Notes: a model not told the origin generated them from the sequence alone. A DNA stretch of 37,414 bases from an uncultured Prevotellaceae bacterium (GCA_900316985.1 ONFE01000027.1:1-37414), one strand, 5' to 3'; counted from the first letter of the stretch, positions 27,177 to 34,919 are shown. Program-made: numbers and translations.

Positions 27177-28067
27177 TTACCCTCGCTTAATCGCTGCCTT
27201 GACCTGTGCCATGTTGCTACGTGAGACGGGGAGTGATTCGTGGCAGTTCTTGATGAGCAACTGGGTGGAGCCGGAATGTGAGATGATTTGCTCTACCTGA
27301 CCAAGGTTAACCAGGAAGGCGCGATGGCAGCGGACAATCATCGGATAGCCCTTCAGCGTTTCCTCCATCTGTTTCATAGTGGCACGAAGCATGTCAGTAC
27401 GCACTTGTCCGTCGCGCAGATGGCAGACTTTGACATAGTTGCCGACGGCCTCAATAAATAATAGGTGGGAAATATGGAGCATCACAGATTCGTTGGTTGT
27501 GCCAGTGAGTTTTAGCTCCTGCTGGAGTGGTTTCTCGCTAGTTTTCTCTACTACGTGCGGCAATAATTGCTCCGGCTCTTGCATTTTCTTCAATTCTTCG
27601 TTCAGCAGTTTGGTCTCTTCTAATTCCATCGCCAGGTACTTGTTACGGAACTTGAAGCGCCAGTAGAGTCCGATAGCGAAGGAAAGGAAGGCAATAATTG
27701 CCAGCGTTTCAAGATAGTTGCTCAGCGAGAACAGGTTACTCTCCACAAGACTGCTCATCATAAAGTGGCGATACAGACAGATAAACAGTGCCACTAAAGG
27801 AGTATTGATGAGCTGAAAGCGCAGGTTGCGACTGATGATATAGTTGATGCCACGTTCATAGGAGCGAGGCATGTGTACCATGTATCGCAGAATGACTTCT
27901 GTTATGAAACAGCTGAACAAGCCCAATACAAAAAGACATAGCAGATGAAGACAGGACTGCCATTGCCCTACTTCGAGTCCGAATGGCTTGAAGATGGCTA
28001 TCGCTAGTATCATGAAAGCAGTACTGATGAAACGAATGCTGATGGTTTCTTTGTGACTTTTGTTCAT
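27177..28067 (-). CDS. Membrane-anchored LytTR transcriptional regulator
   Basis: A 296-residue protein with an N-terminal membrane domain and a C-terminal LytTR DNA-binding domain. About four hydrophobic helices are visible (residues near 12-28, 38-58, 84-100 and 118-138). A coiled linker (LEETKLLNEELKKM) follows. The LytTR domain occupies about 190-296 (LLFIEAVGNYVKVCHLRDG, IVRCHRAFLVNLGQVEQI, LPVSRSNMAQVKAAI). No receiver or histidine-kinase domain is present, so it is probably a one-component sensor. The start at 28067 (MNKSHKETISI) is preferred; a longer in-frame start would overlap the promoter box. It is divergent from the LiaF-like/beta-barrel operon with TTCGTCAC repeats between them, suggesting control of that operon. 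Confidence 0.9.
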   Translation of the reverse strand: MNKSHKETISIRFISTAFMILAIAIFKPFGLEVGQWQSCLHLLCLFVLGLFSCFITEVILRYMVHMPRSYERGINYIISRNLRFQLINTPLVALFICLYRHFMMSSLVESNLFSLSNYLETLAIIAFLSFAIGLYWRFKFRNKYLAMELEETKLLNEELKKMQEPEQLLPHVVEKTSEKPLQQELKLTGTTNESVMLHISHLLFIEAVGNYVKVCHLRDGQVRTDMLRATMKQMEETLKGYPMIVRCHRAFLVNLGQVEQIISHSGSTQLLIKNCHESLPVSRSNMAQVKAAIKRG

Positions 28068-28074
28068 ACGTTGG

Positions 28075-28082
28075 CAAAAGTA
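28075..28082 (-). promoter_or_regulatory. Possible LytTR-gene promoter -7 box at the start codon
   Basis: Minus strand TACTTTTG matches TAnnTTTG and ends 7 nt before the ATG, predicting a leaderless or nearly leaderless transcript. No -33 element. Confidence 0.4.
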
Positions 28083-28107
28083 CAAAAAATAAGTGAAAAA
28101 ATGGCTC

Positions 28108-28158
28108 CCGTTCGTCACTTTTTACTCATTTCATCCCATATTCTTGACCGTTCGTCAC
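28108..28158 (+). promoter_or_regulatory. Candidate LytTR operator: phased TTCGTCAC repeats
   Basis: CCGTTCGTCAC occurs identically at 28108-28118 and 28148-28158, with a related TTTCATCCC at 28129-28137 in between. The element starts are 19 and 21 bp apart, about two helical turns. ACCGTTCGT (28147-28155) fits the published LytTR half-site consensus [TA][AC][CA]GTTN[AG][TG]. The nearest copy ends about 25 bp upstream of the -33 element of the 28184 promoter, an activator-like position. Assignment to the adjacent LytTR protein is inference. Confidence 0.55.
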
Positions 28159-28183
28159 AAACTCGTGTAGAATATCCCAGATA

Positions 28184-28215
28184 TTTGGAAGGATAAGTCA
28201 TGAAGCCTACCTTTG
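28184..28215 (+). promoter_or_regulatory. Consensus promoter of the LiaF-like/beta-barrel operon
   Basis: TTTG (28184-28187), a 20-nt spacer and TACCTTTG (28208-28215) match the Bacteroidota consensus. The predicted leader before the ATG at 28250 is about 28 nt. Confidence 0.75.
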
Positions 28216-28249
28216 CACTCAGAAATCTTTAATTTAACTGAATTGAGAA

Positions 28250-28822
28250 ATGAATACGAACATGAAACCAAGAACGGTTATCGGCGTTATTTTTGTTGTA
28301 GCCAGCCTATTGAAGCTCGCTACGTTATGGGGTGTCCTCCATTGGAGTTGGTTTGAAACGATGTCGGAAGGCCCATGGGCCATGTATTTCTGCATCTTCA
28401 TATTATTATATGTGGGTGTACATCTGATTATCGAAAGCTACCGTCGCGACCCCGACCAATGGCTGCAGCGTCCGTTACCCATTGGAGAGAACGGCAAGCG
28501 CATCCGCTGCTCGGTTCACTACGGCGGTGACGAGTACGTCTATCGCGGTGAGACGTTCCATGGTGCCCGCCTCGACGCTTTCTGCGGCGGCATCCGAATG
28601 GATTTGCGCGAGGCTGTCATCACGGAGGACGAGGAGATTGACATCCACACGTTCTGTGGCGGTATCGAGCTGTTTGTACCCGCTCACGTCAATATCGAGG
28701 TGAAGAGCCGAAGTTTCATCGGCGGTGTCGGTAATCACGCCATACATACCGCTGACAAGAAAGCTCCAACCATTCATATCGTCGCCAGTAATTTCCTCGG
28801 TGGCGTGGATATCAAGAATTGA
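28250..28822 (+). CDS. LiaF-like membrane protein
   Basis: A 190-residue protein with two N-terminal transmembrane helices (about 9-30 and 43-62). A soluble C-terminal domain of repeating beta turns follows (LDAFCGGIRMDLREA, IHTFCGGIELFVPAHVNIEV, ASNFLGGVDIKN). This layout resembles the LiaF/DUF2154-type 'cell-wall-active antibiotic response' proteins that modulate envelope-stress sensing. An alternative ATG at 28262 removes four residues. It is followed 9 nt later by the beta-barrel gene and is presumably controlled by the divergent LytTR protein. Family assignment is by pattern; specific function unknown. Confidence 0.8.
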   Translation: MNTNMKPRTVIGVIFVVASLLKLATLWGVLHWSWFETMSEGPWAMYFCIFILLYVGVHLIIESYRRDPDQWLQRPLPIGENGKRIRCSVHYGGDEYVYRGETFHGARLDAFCGGIRMDLREAVITEDEEIDIHTFCGGIELFVPAHVNIEVKSRSFIGGVGNHAIHTADKKAPTIHIVASNFLGGVDIKN

Positions 28823-28831
28823 AAAATAAAG

Positions 28832-31201
28832 ATGAATATGAAAAGAATGTTTTTAAGATTCGCAGCATTGATGGCTGCAATGATGATGACAATGACAGCC
28901 CAAGCTAAGACACAGGACTGGGGCGGACTAGTGGTTGACGAGAATGGCGAACCGATGCCCTATGTGAATGTGGTGCTGCTGTCGCTGCCCGACTCAGTAT
29001 TCGTGCAAGGTGCGATGACCGACGAACATGGTGTGTTCAAGATCGTGACGAATGTTAACAATGGCGTGTTCAAGGTGAGCAGCGTGGGTTATCAGACCTT
29101 ATATATAAACGCGGGCGAGGGTATAACCATCCAGATGAAAGAAGACACGCAGATACTCGGCGAGGTCGTGGTGAAGAGCCAACTGCCAAAGACTCACGCA
29201 AAGGGTGATGCCATGCGCACAACAGTGGCCGGAACGATTCTCGAGAAGGCAGGAACGGTGAGCGACGCCCTTTCGAAGATTCCCTCGCTCGAGGCTGAGC
29301 GCGACGGTGCCGTCAAGGTGCTGGGCCGTGGCGATGCCGAGGTGTACATTAACGGCCGGAGGGTGCATGATGAGAAGGAACTCTCCCGGCTTCGCTCCGA
29401 CCAGATTCAGCACGTCGATGTCATCCAGAATCCAGGTGCTCGTTATGCCGCCTCTACAAAGGCCGTGGTGCGCATCACGCTGAAGAAGGCACAGGGAGAT
29501 GGCTTCGGTTTCCACGACAGTGCCCAAGGCGTGTATCAGTACGGCCATACTATTACTAATAACCTTGATGTGAACTATCGCATTGGCGGTCTCGACATCA
29601 CTGCCTCGTTGTGGGCCGGTCGATATGGTCATGCCAAATCGTTACAGGAAAACATCCTGACCTACTATGCCGGACCTGATAAGATTGAGGGTGTCAGCAC
29701 TCAGGAGTCAAAGAGGATCTGGAAAGGCTGGTCACCCCAGTTGCAGGTCAACTACATGTTGGACGAGAACCACAGTTTCGGTGCCTTCTACAAATACGAC
29801 CGTCATCCCGGTAGCGACTTCAACAGCATGTTTTATACCGACAGTTACGAGAACAGTATTTTCAAAGAGCGCTCTGAGAGCCATATCATCCAAGAAGACA
29901 TGTTTACGAAGCATATCTTCAATGCATACTACAATGGCAAGGTGGGCCGTCTGAGCATCGACCTCAACATCGACGGTCTGTTCGACGACACCCAGTCGCC
30001 AAGCAACACCCATGAAGTAACGACGGAAACAGGTGATAGTCCCGTTAATCGAAGCATTGAAAGCAACACCGTGAGCAGCAATAACTTCTGGGCCTCGAAA
30101 CTCATCTTCGGCTATCCCGTATGGAAAGGCAACTTCTCACTTGGTGGCGAATACTCTTACAACCACCGAACCGATGCCTACGACTTCATGGCTACCGATG
30201 CGGTTCCTGTGAAGACCACCGACACCGAAATCAACGAGAAGTCGGCAGCCGTCTTTGCAGAGTATGGCCGCCAGTTTGGCAAGGTATTCGCACAGCTGGG
30301 ACTGCGCTACGAGCATCTCACCAACGACTATTTCAACTTCGGCAAGAAGGAAGATGAGGTATGCCGCGACTATGGCGACTGGTTCCCCACCTTCGTCATC
30401 TCGGCCCCCATCGGCAAGGTGCAGCTCTCGTTGTCGTACCGCAGGGATATCGAGCGCCCCAACTACTCCAACCTCACCAGTTCAACGGTCTATATCAACC
30501 GCTACACCTATCAGAGCGGCAACCCTTATCTCAGGCCCACCTACACCCACAGCCTCGTACTGAACACCGCCTACAAGTGGATGAACCTGACACTCAACTA
30601 CGGGCGCATCAAGGATGCCTTCACGATGTCAACAGAGCCTTACCCGGGTTCCACCGACCCGTTCATCAGTCTCGTGCGCCCCATCAACAGCCAGGAAGAC
30701 TACGACCGCCTGACGGTCATTGCCTCGGCGCGCCCTGTCATCGGCTGCTGGCATCCCACATGGTCGCTCGTGGCCATGTTCCAGAACTATAAGTCGCCTA
30801 CTGCCACTGGCGAGGTGATCACACTCTCGCAGCCTTGGCTCAATGGTTCCTGGAGTAACACCATCGAACTGCCCCGCGATTTGCGCCTGAGTGCCGACCT
30901 GGAATGGGCCACAAGGGGCGAGTACAACAATTTCCACATCACCAAGCCACGCATCGTCGGCAGCCTTGGCCTTCAGAAGGACTTTAGTCTGCGTCGTCTC
31001 GGCTCACTCACTGCCGACCTGCGTTGCATCGACATCTTCAATACCAACAAGACCGATGCTGTCATCTACGGCTATCGCGACCTTACCGTCCACAATCCTG
31101 CCCGCCGCACCTTCACCCTCGACCTCACATGGAAGTTCAACGAGGCCCGTTCAAAGTATCGCGGCTCTGGTGCCGGCGACAAGCAGAAGGCAAGAATGTA
31201 A
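28832..31201 (+). CDS. TonB-receptor-like outer-membrane beta-barrel protein
   Basis: A 789-residue outer-membrane protein. In order: signal peptide (about 1-25, ending TMTAQA); a carboxypeptidase-regulatory-like domain (about 28-105, GGLVVDENGEPMPYVNVVLL); a plug-like region (about 112-215, TVSDALSKIPSLEAERDGAV, VYINGRRVHDEKELSRL, IQNPGARYAAS); then a long beta barrel of the OMP_b-brl_3 type (PSNTHEVTTET, NRYTYQSGNPYLRPTYTHSL) to the C-terminus. These proteins lack a SusD partner and their ligands are mostly unknown. Codon use is GC-rich compared with the genes that follow. Its N-terminus closely matches the partial gene at 37258. Confidence 0.88.
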   Translation: MNMKRMFLRFAALMAAMMMTMTAQAKTQDWGGLVVDENGEPMPYVNVVLLSLPDSVFVQGAMTDEHGVFKIVTNVNNGVFKVSSVGYQTLYINAGEGITIQMKEDTQILGEVVVKSQLPKTHAKGDAMRTTVAGTILEKAGTVSDALSKIPSLEAERDGAVKVLGRGDAEVYINGRRVHDEKELSRLRSDQIQHVDVIQNPGARYAASTKAVVRITLKKAQGDGFGFHDSAQGVYQYGHTITNNLDVNYRIGGLDITASLWAGRYGHAKSLQENILTYYAGPDKIEGVSTQESKRIWKGWSPQLQVNYMLDENHSFGAFYKYDRHPGSDFNSMFYTDSYENSIFKERSESHIIQEDMFTKHIFNAYYNGKVGRLSIDLNIDGLFDDTQSPSNTHEVTTETGDSPVNRSIESNTVSSNNFWASKLIFGYPVWKGNFSLGGEYSYNHRTDAYDFMATDAVPVKTTDTEINEKSAAVFAEYGRQFGKVFAQLGLRYEHLTNDYFNFGKKEDEVCRDYGDWFPTFVISAPIGKVQLSLSYRRDIERPNYSNLTSSTVYINRYTYQSGNPYLRPTYTHSLVLNTAYKWMNLTLNYGRIKDAFTMSTEPYPGSTDPFISLVRPINSQEDYDRLTVIASARPVIGCWHPTWSLVAMFQNYKSPTATGEVITLSQPWLNGSWSNTIELPRDLRLSADLEWATRGEYNNFHITKPRIVGSLGLQKDFSLRRLGSLTADLRCIDIFNTNKTDAVIYGYRDLTVHNPARRTFTLDLTWKFNEARSKYRGSGAGDKQKARM

Positions 31202-31202
31202 A

Positions 31203-31234
31203 TTTGGTGTATTCCGAAACTATTTGTATTTTTG
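31203..31234 (+). promoter_or_regulatory. Consensus promoter of the accessory cassette
   Basis: TTTG (31203-31206), a 20-nt spacer and TATTTTTG (31227-31234) match consensus. It starts just after the beta-barrel stop codon and ends 9 nt before the ATG at 31244, so the cassette can be transcribed independently with almost no leader. Confidence 0.75.
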
Positions 31235-31243
31235 CAACGTCCA

Positions 31244-31705
31244 ATGATAATAATGAAGCACGGATACTTTCCGATGCTGAAAAGATGGAGAATAAATGGA
31301 AACAAATGTGCTGGGTGGCCACCACATCAGAGTGTGGAGGAAAGTCTGGAAATTATCCGTACTGTATTCCATGATGCTACCAATACTTGGGCTATCGAAC
31401 TCAAAGAAACAGGCGAGGCCATTGGTGCTATGGGCTATGGCCCTTCGTGCGAGTGTGACCTGCCTGCCCGTGAAGGTGAGCCCCTCATTGGCTATTGGGT
31501 GGCGAAGCCCTATTGGAACAAAGGTATCTGTACGGAGGCGCTACAGTTGATGTTAGACCATATCCGACAGACGACAGACATCAAATCGCTCATCAGCGGT
31601 CATTTCGTTGACAACCCCGCTTCAGGCCGAGTGATGGAGAAGTGTGAGTATCAAGGTGAAAACAGGCCAATTAGAGTGTTGAGATTGGAAATAGAAGAAA
31701 GATGA
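31244..31705 (+). pseudogene. GNAT acetyltransferase, probably truncated/degenerate
   Basis: A 153-residue reading frame with a GNAT core of the RimJ/RimL type: AGWPPHQSVEESLEIIRTVF, then WAIELKETGEAIGAMGYG, GEPLIGYWVAKPYWNKGICT (acetyl-CoA-binding region) and DNPASGRVMEKCEYQGE. Relatives normally carry about 30-40 residues before AGWPPH (a first strand and helix with an 'LRPWRESDAEALY'-like motif). Here there is only an unrelated stretch ending LKRWRINGNK. The C-terminal loop between YQGE and RPIRVLRLE also seems shortened. It may be a pseudogene or a reduced variant. The ATG at 31244 follows the promoter. It overlaps the DUF3795 gene by 4 nt (ATGA). Confidence 0.6.
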
Positions 31706-32040
31706 ATAAATTGATTGCATGCTGTGGCATAAACTGCGAGACCTGCGAGGCTCGCATTGCCACGATTAAAAACGACGACACGATGCGCGTCGAGGTGGCG
31801 AAGAAATGGTGCGAGATGAATCACACCGACCAGATCACGCCAGAGAGCATTAATTGTGCAGGCTGTCGCGTGGATGGCCCGAAGTTCTACTTCTGCAGCC
31901 ATCTGTGCGAGGTGCATAAATGTGTAGCTGCCAAAGGCTACGAAACCTGTGGCGACTGCCCCGACAAGAACACCTGCAAAAAAGTTGGTGCTATCTGGGA
32001 GAACAGTGCTGAAGCAAAGGAGAATTTGTGCGGGAAGTAA
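31702..32040 (+). CDS. DUF3795 cysteine-rich protein (first copy)
   Basis: A 112-residue soluble protein with 14 cysteines (positions 7, 8, 12, 15, 37, 52, 55, 65, 69, 74, 83, 86, 92, 110), including CCGINCETCEA, NCAGC and CGDCPDKNTC. The spacing suggests zinc or iron-sulfur binding. DUF3795 has no established function; members are common in anaerobes. It is coupled to the preceding GNAT by a 4-nt ATGA overlap and to the next gene by a TAATG overlap. A second DUF3795 gene occurs at 35820. Confidence 0.85.
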   Translation: MNKLIACCGINCETCEARIATIKNDDTMRVEVAKKWCEMNHTDQITPESINCAGCRVDGPKFYFCSHLCEVHKCVAAKGYETCGDCPDKNTCKKVGAIWENSAEAKENLCGK

Positions 32041-32399
32041 TGAAATATATTCGTTATATTGCAATGGCTGTGGCAACAATGGGCGTCGTCCATATCGCAG
32101 CCACTTTTACACCATTAATTAATGGTGGTTTGGAGGTGCTAAGTCCGGCCAAGCAGCAGGCAATGACTTATATGAGTCTGATGTGTGGCATGCTGCTGAT
32201 AGTGTGCGGCTTGCTTGTGGCAATGCTTCATAGCAAAGTAAAAGAGCATCCGTTCTTACGCAGGCCATATTTGCTGATTCTTGGTGTATTATGTATTGAT
32301 GGCATAGCGGCAGTCGCCTTCATGCCTCATAACCCATTTGCGTGGCTGGTGTTTATATTTGTTGGCAGTTTGGTAATAACGAGTACGTTCAATGAGTAA
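32040..32399 (+). CDS. Small four-helix membrane protein, unrecognised
   Basis: A 119-residue hydrophobic protein with four predicted transmembrane helices (about 5-24, 43-63, 74-93 and 98-115) and no catalytic motif I recognise. The ATG at 32040 overlaps the DUF3795 stop (TAATG), and a GTG 12 nt upstream is less likely. Its end overlaps the iron-sulfur protein gene by 8 nt. The tight coupling suggests these products act together, but no function can be assigned. Confidence 0.75.
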   Translation: MKYIRYIAMAVATMGVVHIAATFTPLINGGLEVLSPAKQQAMTYMSLMCGMLLIVCGLLVAMLHSKVKEHPFLRRPYLLILGVLCIDGIAAVAFMPHNPFAWLVFIFVGSLVITSTFNE

Positions 32400-33072
32400 C
32401 ATCAATATAGAAATTGAGCAACAATTAAAAAACGAGCATGTGGATATTATCCAATTCGTTGACATTTCCATGTTGGATATGAAGCAAAACCGAGGACTCC
32501 CTTTTGCAATACTGATAGGAATTGCCATTAATCCTCATTTCCTTGAGATGGTGTGTAACACTCCCAATTATACTCATACGATAGAAGATGAATATGCACA
32601 GACAGAAAATAGGGTTGGAATGATTGCTGACAAATTGGCCAATAATCTCATTTCAAGTGGATATAAGGCATTGTCGCAATCTGATAACGGACTCATGGCA
32701 GAGAAAGCCTTCGATTTTGAAACAAAGACATCTGCCCTTCCACACAAAACCATTGCTTTACTGAGTGGTATCGGATATATTGGCAAAAATAATCTCTTCA
32801 TCACCGAAGAATATGGAGCAGCCCAATGCCTGTGTTCTGTTCTGACGGATGCACCATTAATGGCTGCTAAGAGCAATATCCTGCTACCAAAATGCAATCG
32901 CTGCATGGCTTGCCATCATATATGCCCGCAAAAGGTGCTGAAAGGAGTGTTCTGGAACACAAACGTTTCAAGGGATGAGATTGTAGATGTCTATAACTGT
33001 ATCACATGCTTGAAATGCCTGGCATGTTGCCCAAAATCGCGAGCATATATGAAACGAGCAATAAGTATATAA
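32392..33072 (+). CDS. Short QueG-like double [4Fe-4S] cluster protein
   Basis: A 226-residue protein resembling the C-terminal iron-sulfur half of epoxyqueuosine reductase. Cluster ligands are C168, C171, C174 and C178 (CNRCMACHHICP) and C203, C206, C209 with C212/C213 (CITCLKCLACCP), a two-cluster ferredoxin-like arrangement. An upstream segment GIGYIGKNNLFITEEYGA matches the QueG core (GxGWxGKNxxL). It is much shorter than true QueG (about 310-380 residues), so it may be a separate reductase. The gene is noticeably AT-rich relative to the beta-barrel gene, suggesting transfer. It overlaps the membrane-protein gene by 8 nt. Confidence 0.8.
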   Translation: MSNINIEIEQQLKNEHVDIIQFVDISMLDMKQNRGLPFAILIGIAINPHFLEMVCNTPNYTHTIEDEYAQTENRVGMIADKLANNLISSGYKALSQSDNGLMAEKAFDFETKTSALPHKTIALLSGIGYIGKNNLFITEEYGAAQCLCSVLTDAPLMAAKSNILLPKCNRCMACHHICPQKVLKGVFWNTNVSRDEIVDVYNCITCLKCLACCPKSRAYMKRAISI

Positions 33073-33113
33073 TGATATCATTTTTAGGAAATAATTAACA
33101 ATAGCAATAGAAT

Positions 33114-33566
33114 ATGAGAATAGAAGAAATCAATGGTGACGAGGTTATTTATATGCGTCGCACGGGACAATACGGTGAAGAAAACTATGAGCTGATGAAC
33201 AAGATGAAGGCATGGGCTAATGAACGAGGCTTGTTGACAGACGATTCTATTCTTTTTGGTATAGCCCTCGACAACCCACAGTTCACTAAACCAAGCGAGT
33301 GTAGATATGATGTATGCCTATTAGCTTTAAGCGCAAAAGATATCGCAGCCGAAGACCAAGTAGAGACCCGGAACCTCTGCGGGGGCAAATATGCAGTCTT
33401 CACCATCAACCACACTAAAGATGCCGTAACTGATTTCTGGAAATCATTTCCGACAGAGATGGCCAACAACGGCGTGAAGATAGATTTTTCACACCCAATA
33501 ATGGAAAGATATTCTGTCAAGATGGTGTCAAACGGCTTTTGCGAGATGTGTGTGCCTATAGTTTAA
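33114..33566 (+). CDS. GyrI-like (SbmC/AraC effector-binding) domain protein
   Basis: A 150-residue stand-alone GyrI-like small-molecule-binding domain (VIYMRRTGQYGEENYELMNKM near the N-terminus, LFGIALDNPQ, CRYDVCLLAL, GGKYAVFTINHTKDAVTDFW, then VKMVSNGFCEMCVPIV). Such proteins bind hydrophobic or planar drugs, act as effector domains of regulators, or hydrolyse small adducts. It is separated from the iron-sulfur gene by 41 nt. A second GyrI-like domain occurs in the MerR regulator at 34948, so the cassette has two potential sensors of similar ligands. Confidence 0.85.
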   Translation: MRIEEINGDEVIYMRRTGQYGEENYELMNKMKAWANERGLLTDDSILFGIALDNPQFTKPSECRYDVCLLALSAKDIAAEDQVETRNLCGGKYAVFTINHTKDAVTDFWKSFPTEMANNGVKIDFSHPIMERYSVKMVSNGFCEMCVPIV

Positions 33567-33608
33567 TGAAGAATAATAATATGAATAATCCATAAATACA
33601 GATACACG

Positions 33609-34343
33609 ATGAAAGAAATGAAATTTTGTCAGAGTTGCGGCATGCCGCTCACAGAAGATGTCCTCGGTACTAATGCCGATGGGAGTAAGAACGAAGATTA
33701 TTGCATGTACTGCTACCAGAACGGAATGTTCTTGCAGGACTGCACGATGGAAGAGATGATAGAGCATTGTGCCCAGTTTGTTGGCGCTGTCAACGAGGGG
33801 TTGGAGAAACCCATCACCAAAGAGGAGTACATTGGCATGATGAAAACATACTTTCCCCAGCTGAAGCGTTGGCGCCAAACGTTGGATGTTAGTAACGATG
33901 AAGTCATGAATGTTAACCCCGCTTTGGCAGGCGTTAAAGAACTCATTGCGCAAATGGCCGACAAACTGCCCATCGCCTACATCTCATCAGTAGACCAAGA
34001 AGGCTTTCCTTGGACCAAGGCCATGTTGAAGCCGCGCAAGCGTGAGGGTATCAAAACCTTCTACTTTACGACCAATACGTTCTCAATACGTGTAGCTCAA
34101 TACAAGGCCAACCCCAAGGCCAGCATCTATTTCTGCGATGCTAAAGGCTTCAAGGGTATGATGCTGCGTGGTACGATGGAGGTACTGACGGATGCCGCCT
34201 CGAAAGAAATGATCTGGCACGATGGCGACGAGCAGTACTATCCCGGTGGTGTAACCGATCCTAACTACTGCGTGTTGAAGTTCACCGCCACCGAGGGTCG
34301 TTTCTACAGTGATTTCTATCCACGTAGTTTTGTCATTGAGTAA
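33609..34343 (+). CDS. Zinc ribbon - pyridoxamine-phosphate-oxidase-like fusion
   Basis: A 244-residue protein in two parts. Residues 1-85 form a putative zinc-ribbon domain with cysteine pairs C7/C10 (FCQSCGMPL) and C32/C35 (YCMYCYQNG), then MEEMIEHCAQFV and ITKEEYIGMMKTYFPQLKRW. Residues about 105-244 form a PNPOx-like split barrel expected to bind FMN or F420 (AYISSVDQEGFPWTKAM, FYFTTNTFSIRVAQYKANPK, GTMEVLTDA, YCVLKFTATEGRFYSDF). Both domains are usually found as separate proteins. The second half probably acts in flavin-dependent redox or detoxification, but substrate is unknown. A 42-nt gap precedes it; its end overlaps the next gene. Confidence 0.85.
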   Translation: MKEMKFCQSCGMPLTEDVLGTNADGSKNEDYCMYCYQNGMFLQDCTMEEMIEHCAQFVGAVNEGLEKPITKEEYIGMMKTYFPQLKRWRQTLDVSNDEVMNVNPALAGVKELIAQMADKLPIAYISSVDQEGFPWTKAMLKPRKREGIKTFYFTTNTFSIRVAQYKANPKASIYFCDAKGFKGMMLRGTMEVLTDAASKEMIWHDGDEQYYPGGVTDPNYCVLKFTATEGRFYSDFYPRSFVIE

Positions 34344-34872
34344 TAAGTATTTGACTCAGTTGCCAAACATCATTACTATACTTAGGATAGCTGGATCTTT
34401 AGGAATGTTTCTTTGTGATGTGACGGGTGTGGTGTTTTGGATAATGTATGGTCTCTGTGGCATCAGCGACATAGCCGATGGATGGCTGGCTCGGAAGCTG
34501 AGGTGCGTCACCAAGAAGGGAGCATTGCTGGATAGTCTGGCAGACATCTGCTTCGTAGCGTGTTTGTGCCCTTTGCTCCTGCCGATACTCGAACTGCCGC
34601 AATGGTTATGGCTGTGGGCAGGGGTAATTGTCGCGATTAAAGTTGTGAATCAGTTTTCGGCAGTTTGGGTGCACGGGCATTGTTGCTTCCCTCACACCCT
34701 CGCGAACAAATGGGCGGGATTCCTGCTATTCATTGCACTACCCACAATAATATGGTCAATCATTCCCATCTCAATCGCAGCATTTGTCGCAACGTTTGCC
34801 GCCATACATGAAGGCTGCGTTTTAGCGAGAGCAGAATCAAGTCGAAGCACTGATATGTTAAATCCATGTTAA
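34309..34872 (+). CDS. CDP-alcohol phosphatidyltransferase family protein
   Basis: A 187-residue integral membrane enzyme that transfers a phosphoalcohol from a CDP-linked lipid (phosphatidylglycerophosphate-synthase type). The complete CDP-alcohol motif is present: D54, DG (57-58), AR (61-62), G71, D75 and D79 in the DIADGWLARKLRC-KKGALLDSLAD segment. Six hydrophobic segments are likely. No ATG precedes the domain. The listed start is GTG at 34309, which overlaps the previous gene by 35 nt; TTG at 34336 is an alternative that gives a shorter N-terminus before LPNIITILRI. An orphan phospholipid enzyme in a cassette of soluble proteins is unusual. Confidence 0.85.
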   Translation: MISIHVVLSLSNKYLTQLPNIITILRIAGSLGMFLCDVTGVVFWIMYGLCGISDIADGWLARKLRCVTKKGALLDSLADICFVACLCPLLLPILELPQWLWLWAGVIVAIKVVNQFSAVWVHGHCCFPHTLANKWAGFLLFIALPTIIWSIIPISIAAFVATFAAIHEGCVLARAESSRSTDMLNPC

Positions 34873-34885
34873 TTTCTTCATTTCT

Positions 34886-34919
34886 CTTGACTCGTCCCTA
34901 AGGTCATACCTTAACTTTG
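34886..34919 (+). promoter_or_regulatory. MerR-type promoter/operator upstream of MerR-GyrI gene
   Basis: CTTG (34886-34889) and the -7 box TAACTTTG (34912-34919) are separated by 22 nt, longer than the usual 19-21. The spacer contains the perfect dyad TAAGGT-CAT-ACCTTA (34899-34913), overlapping the -7 box. A dyad in an over-long spacer is the classical MerR-family operator design, here consistent with autoregulation. Confidence 0.7.
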
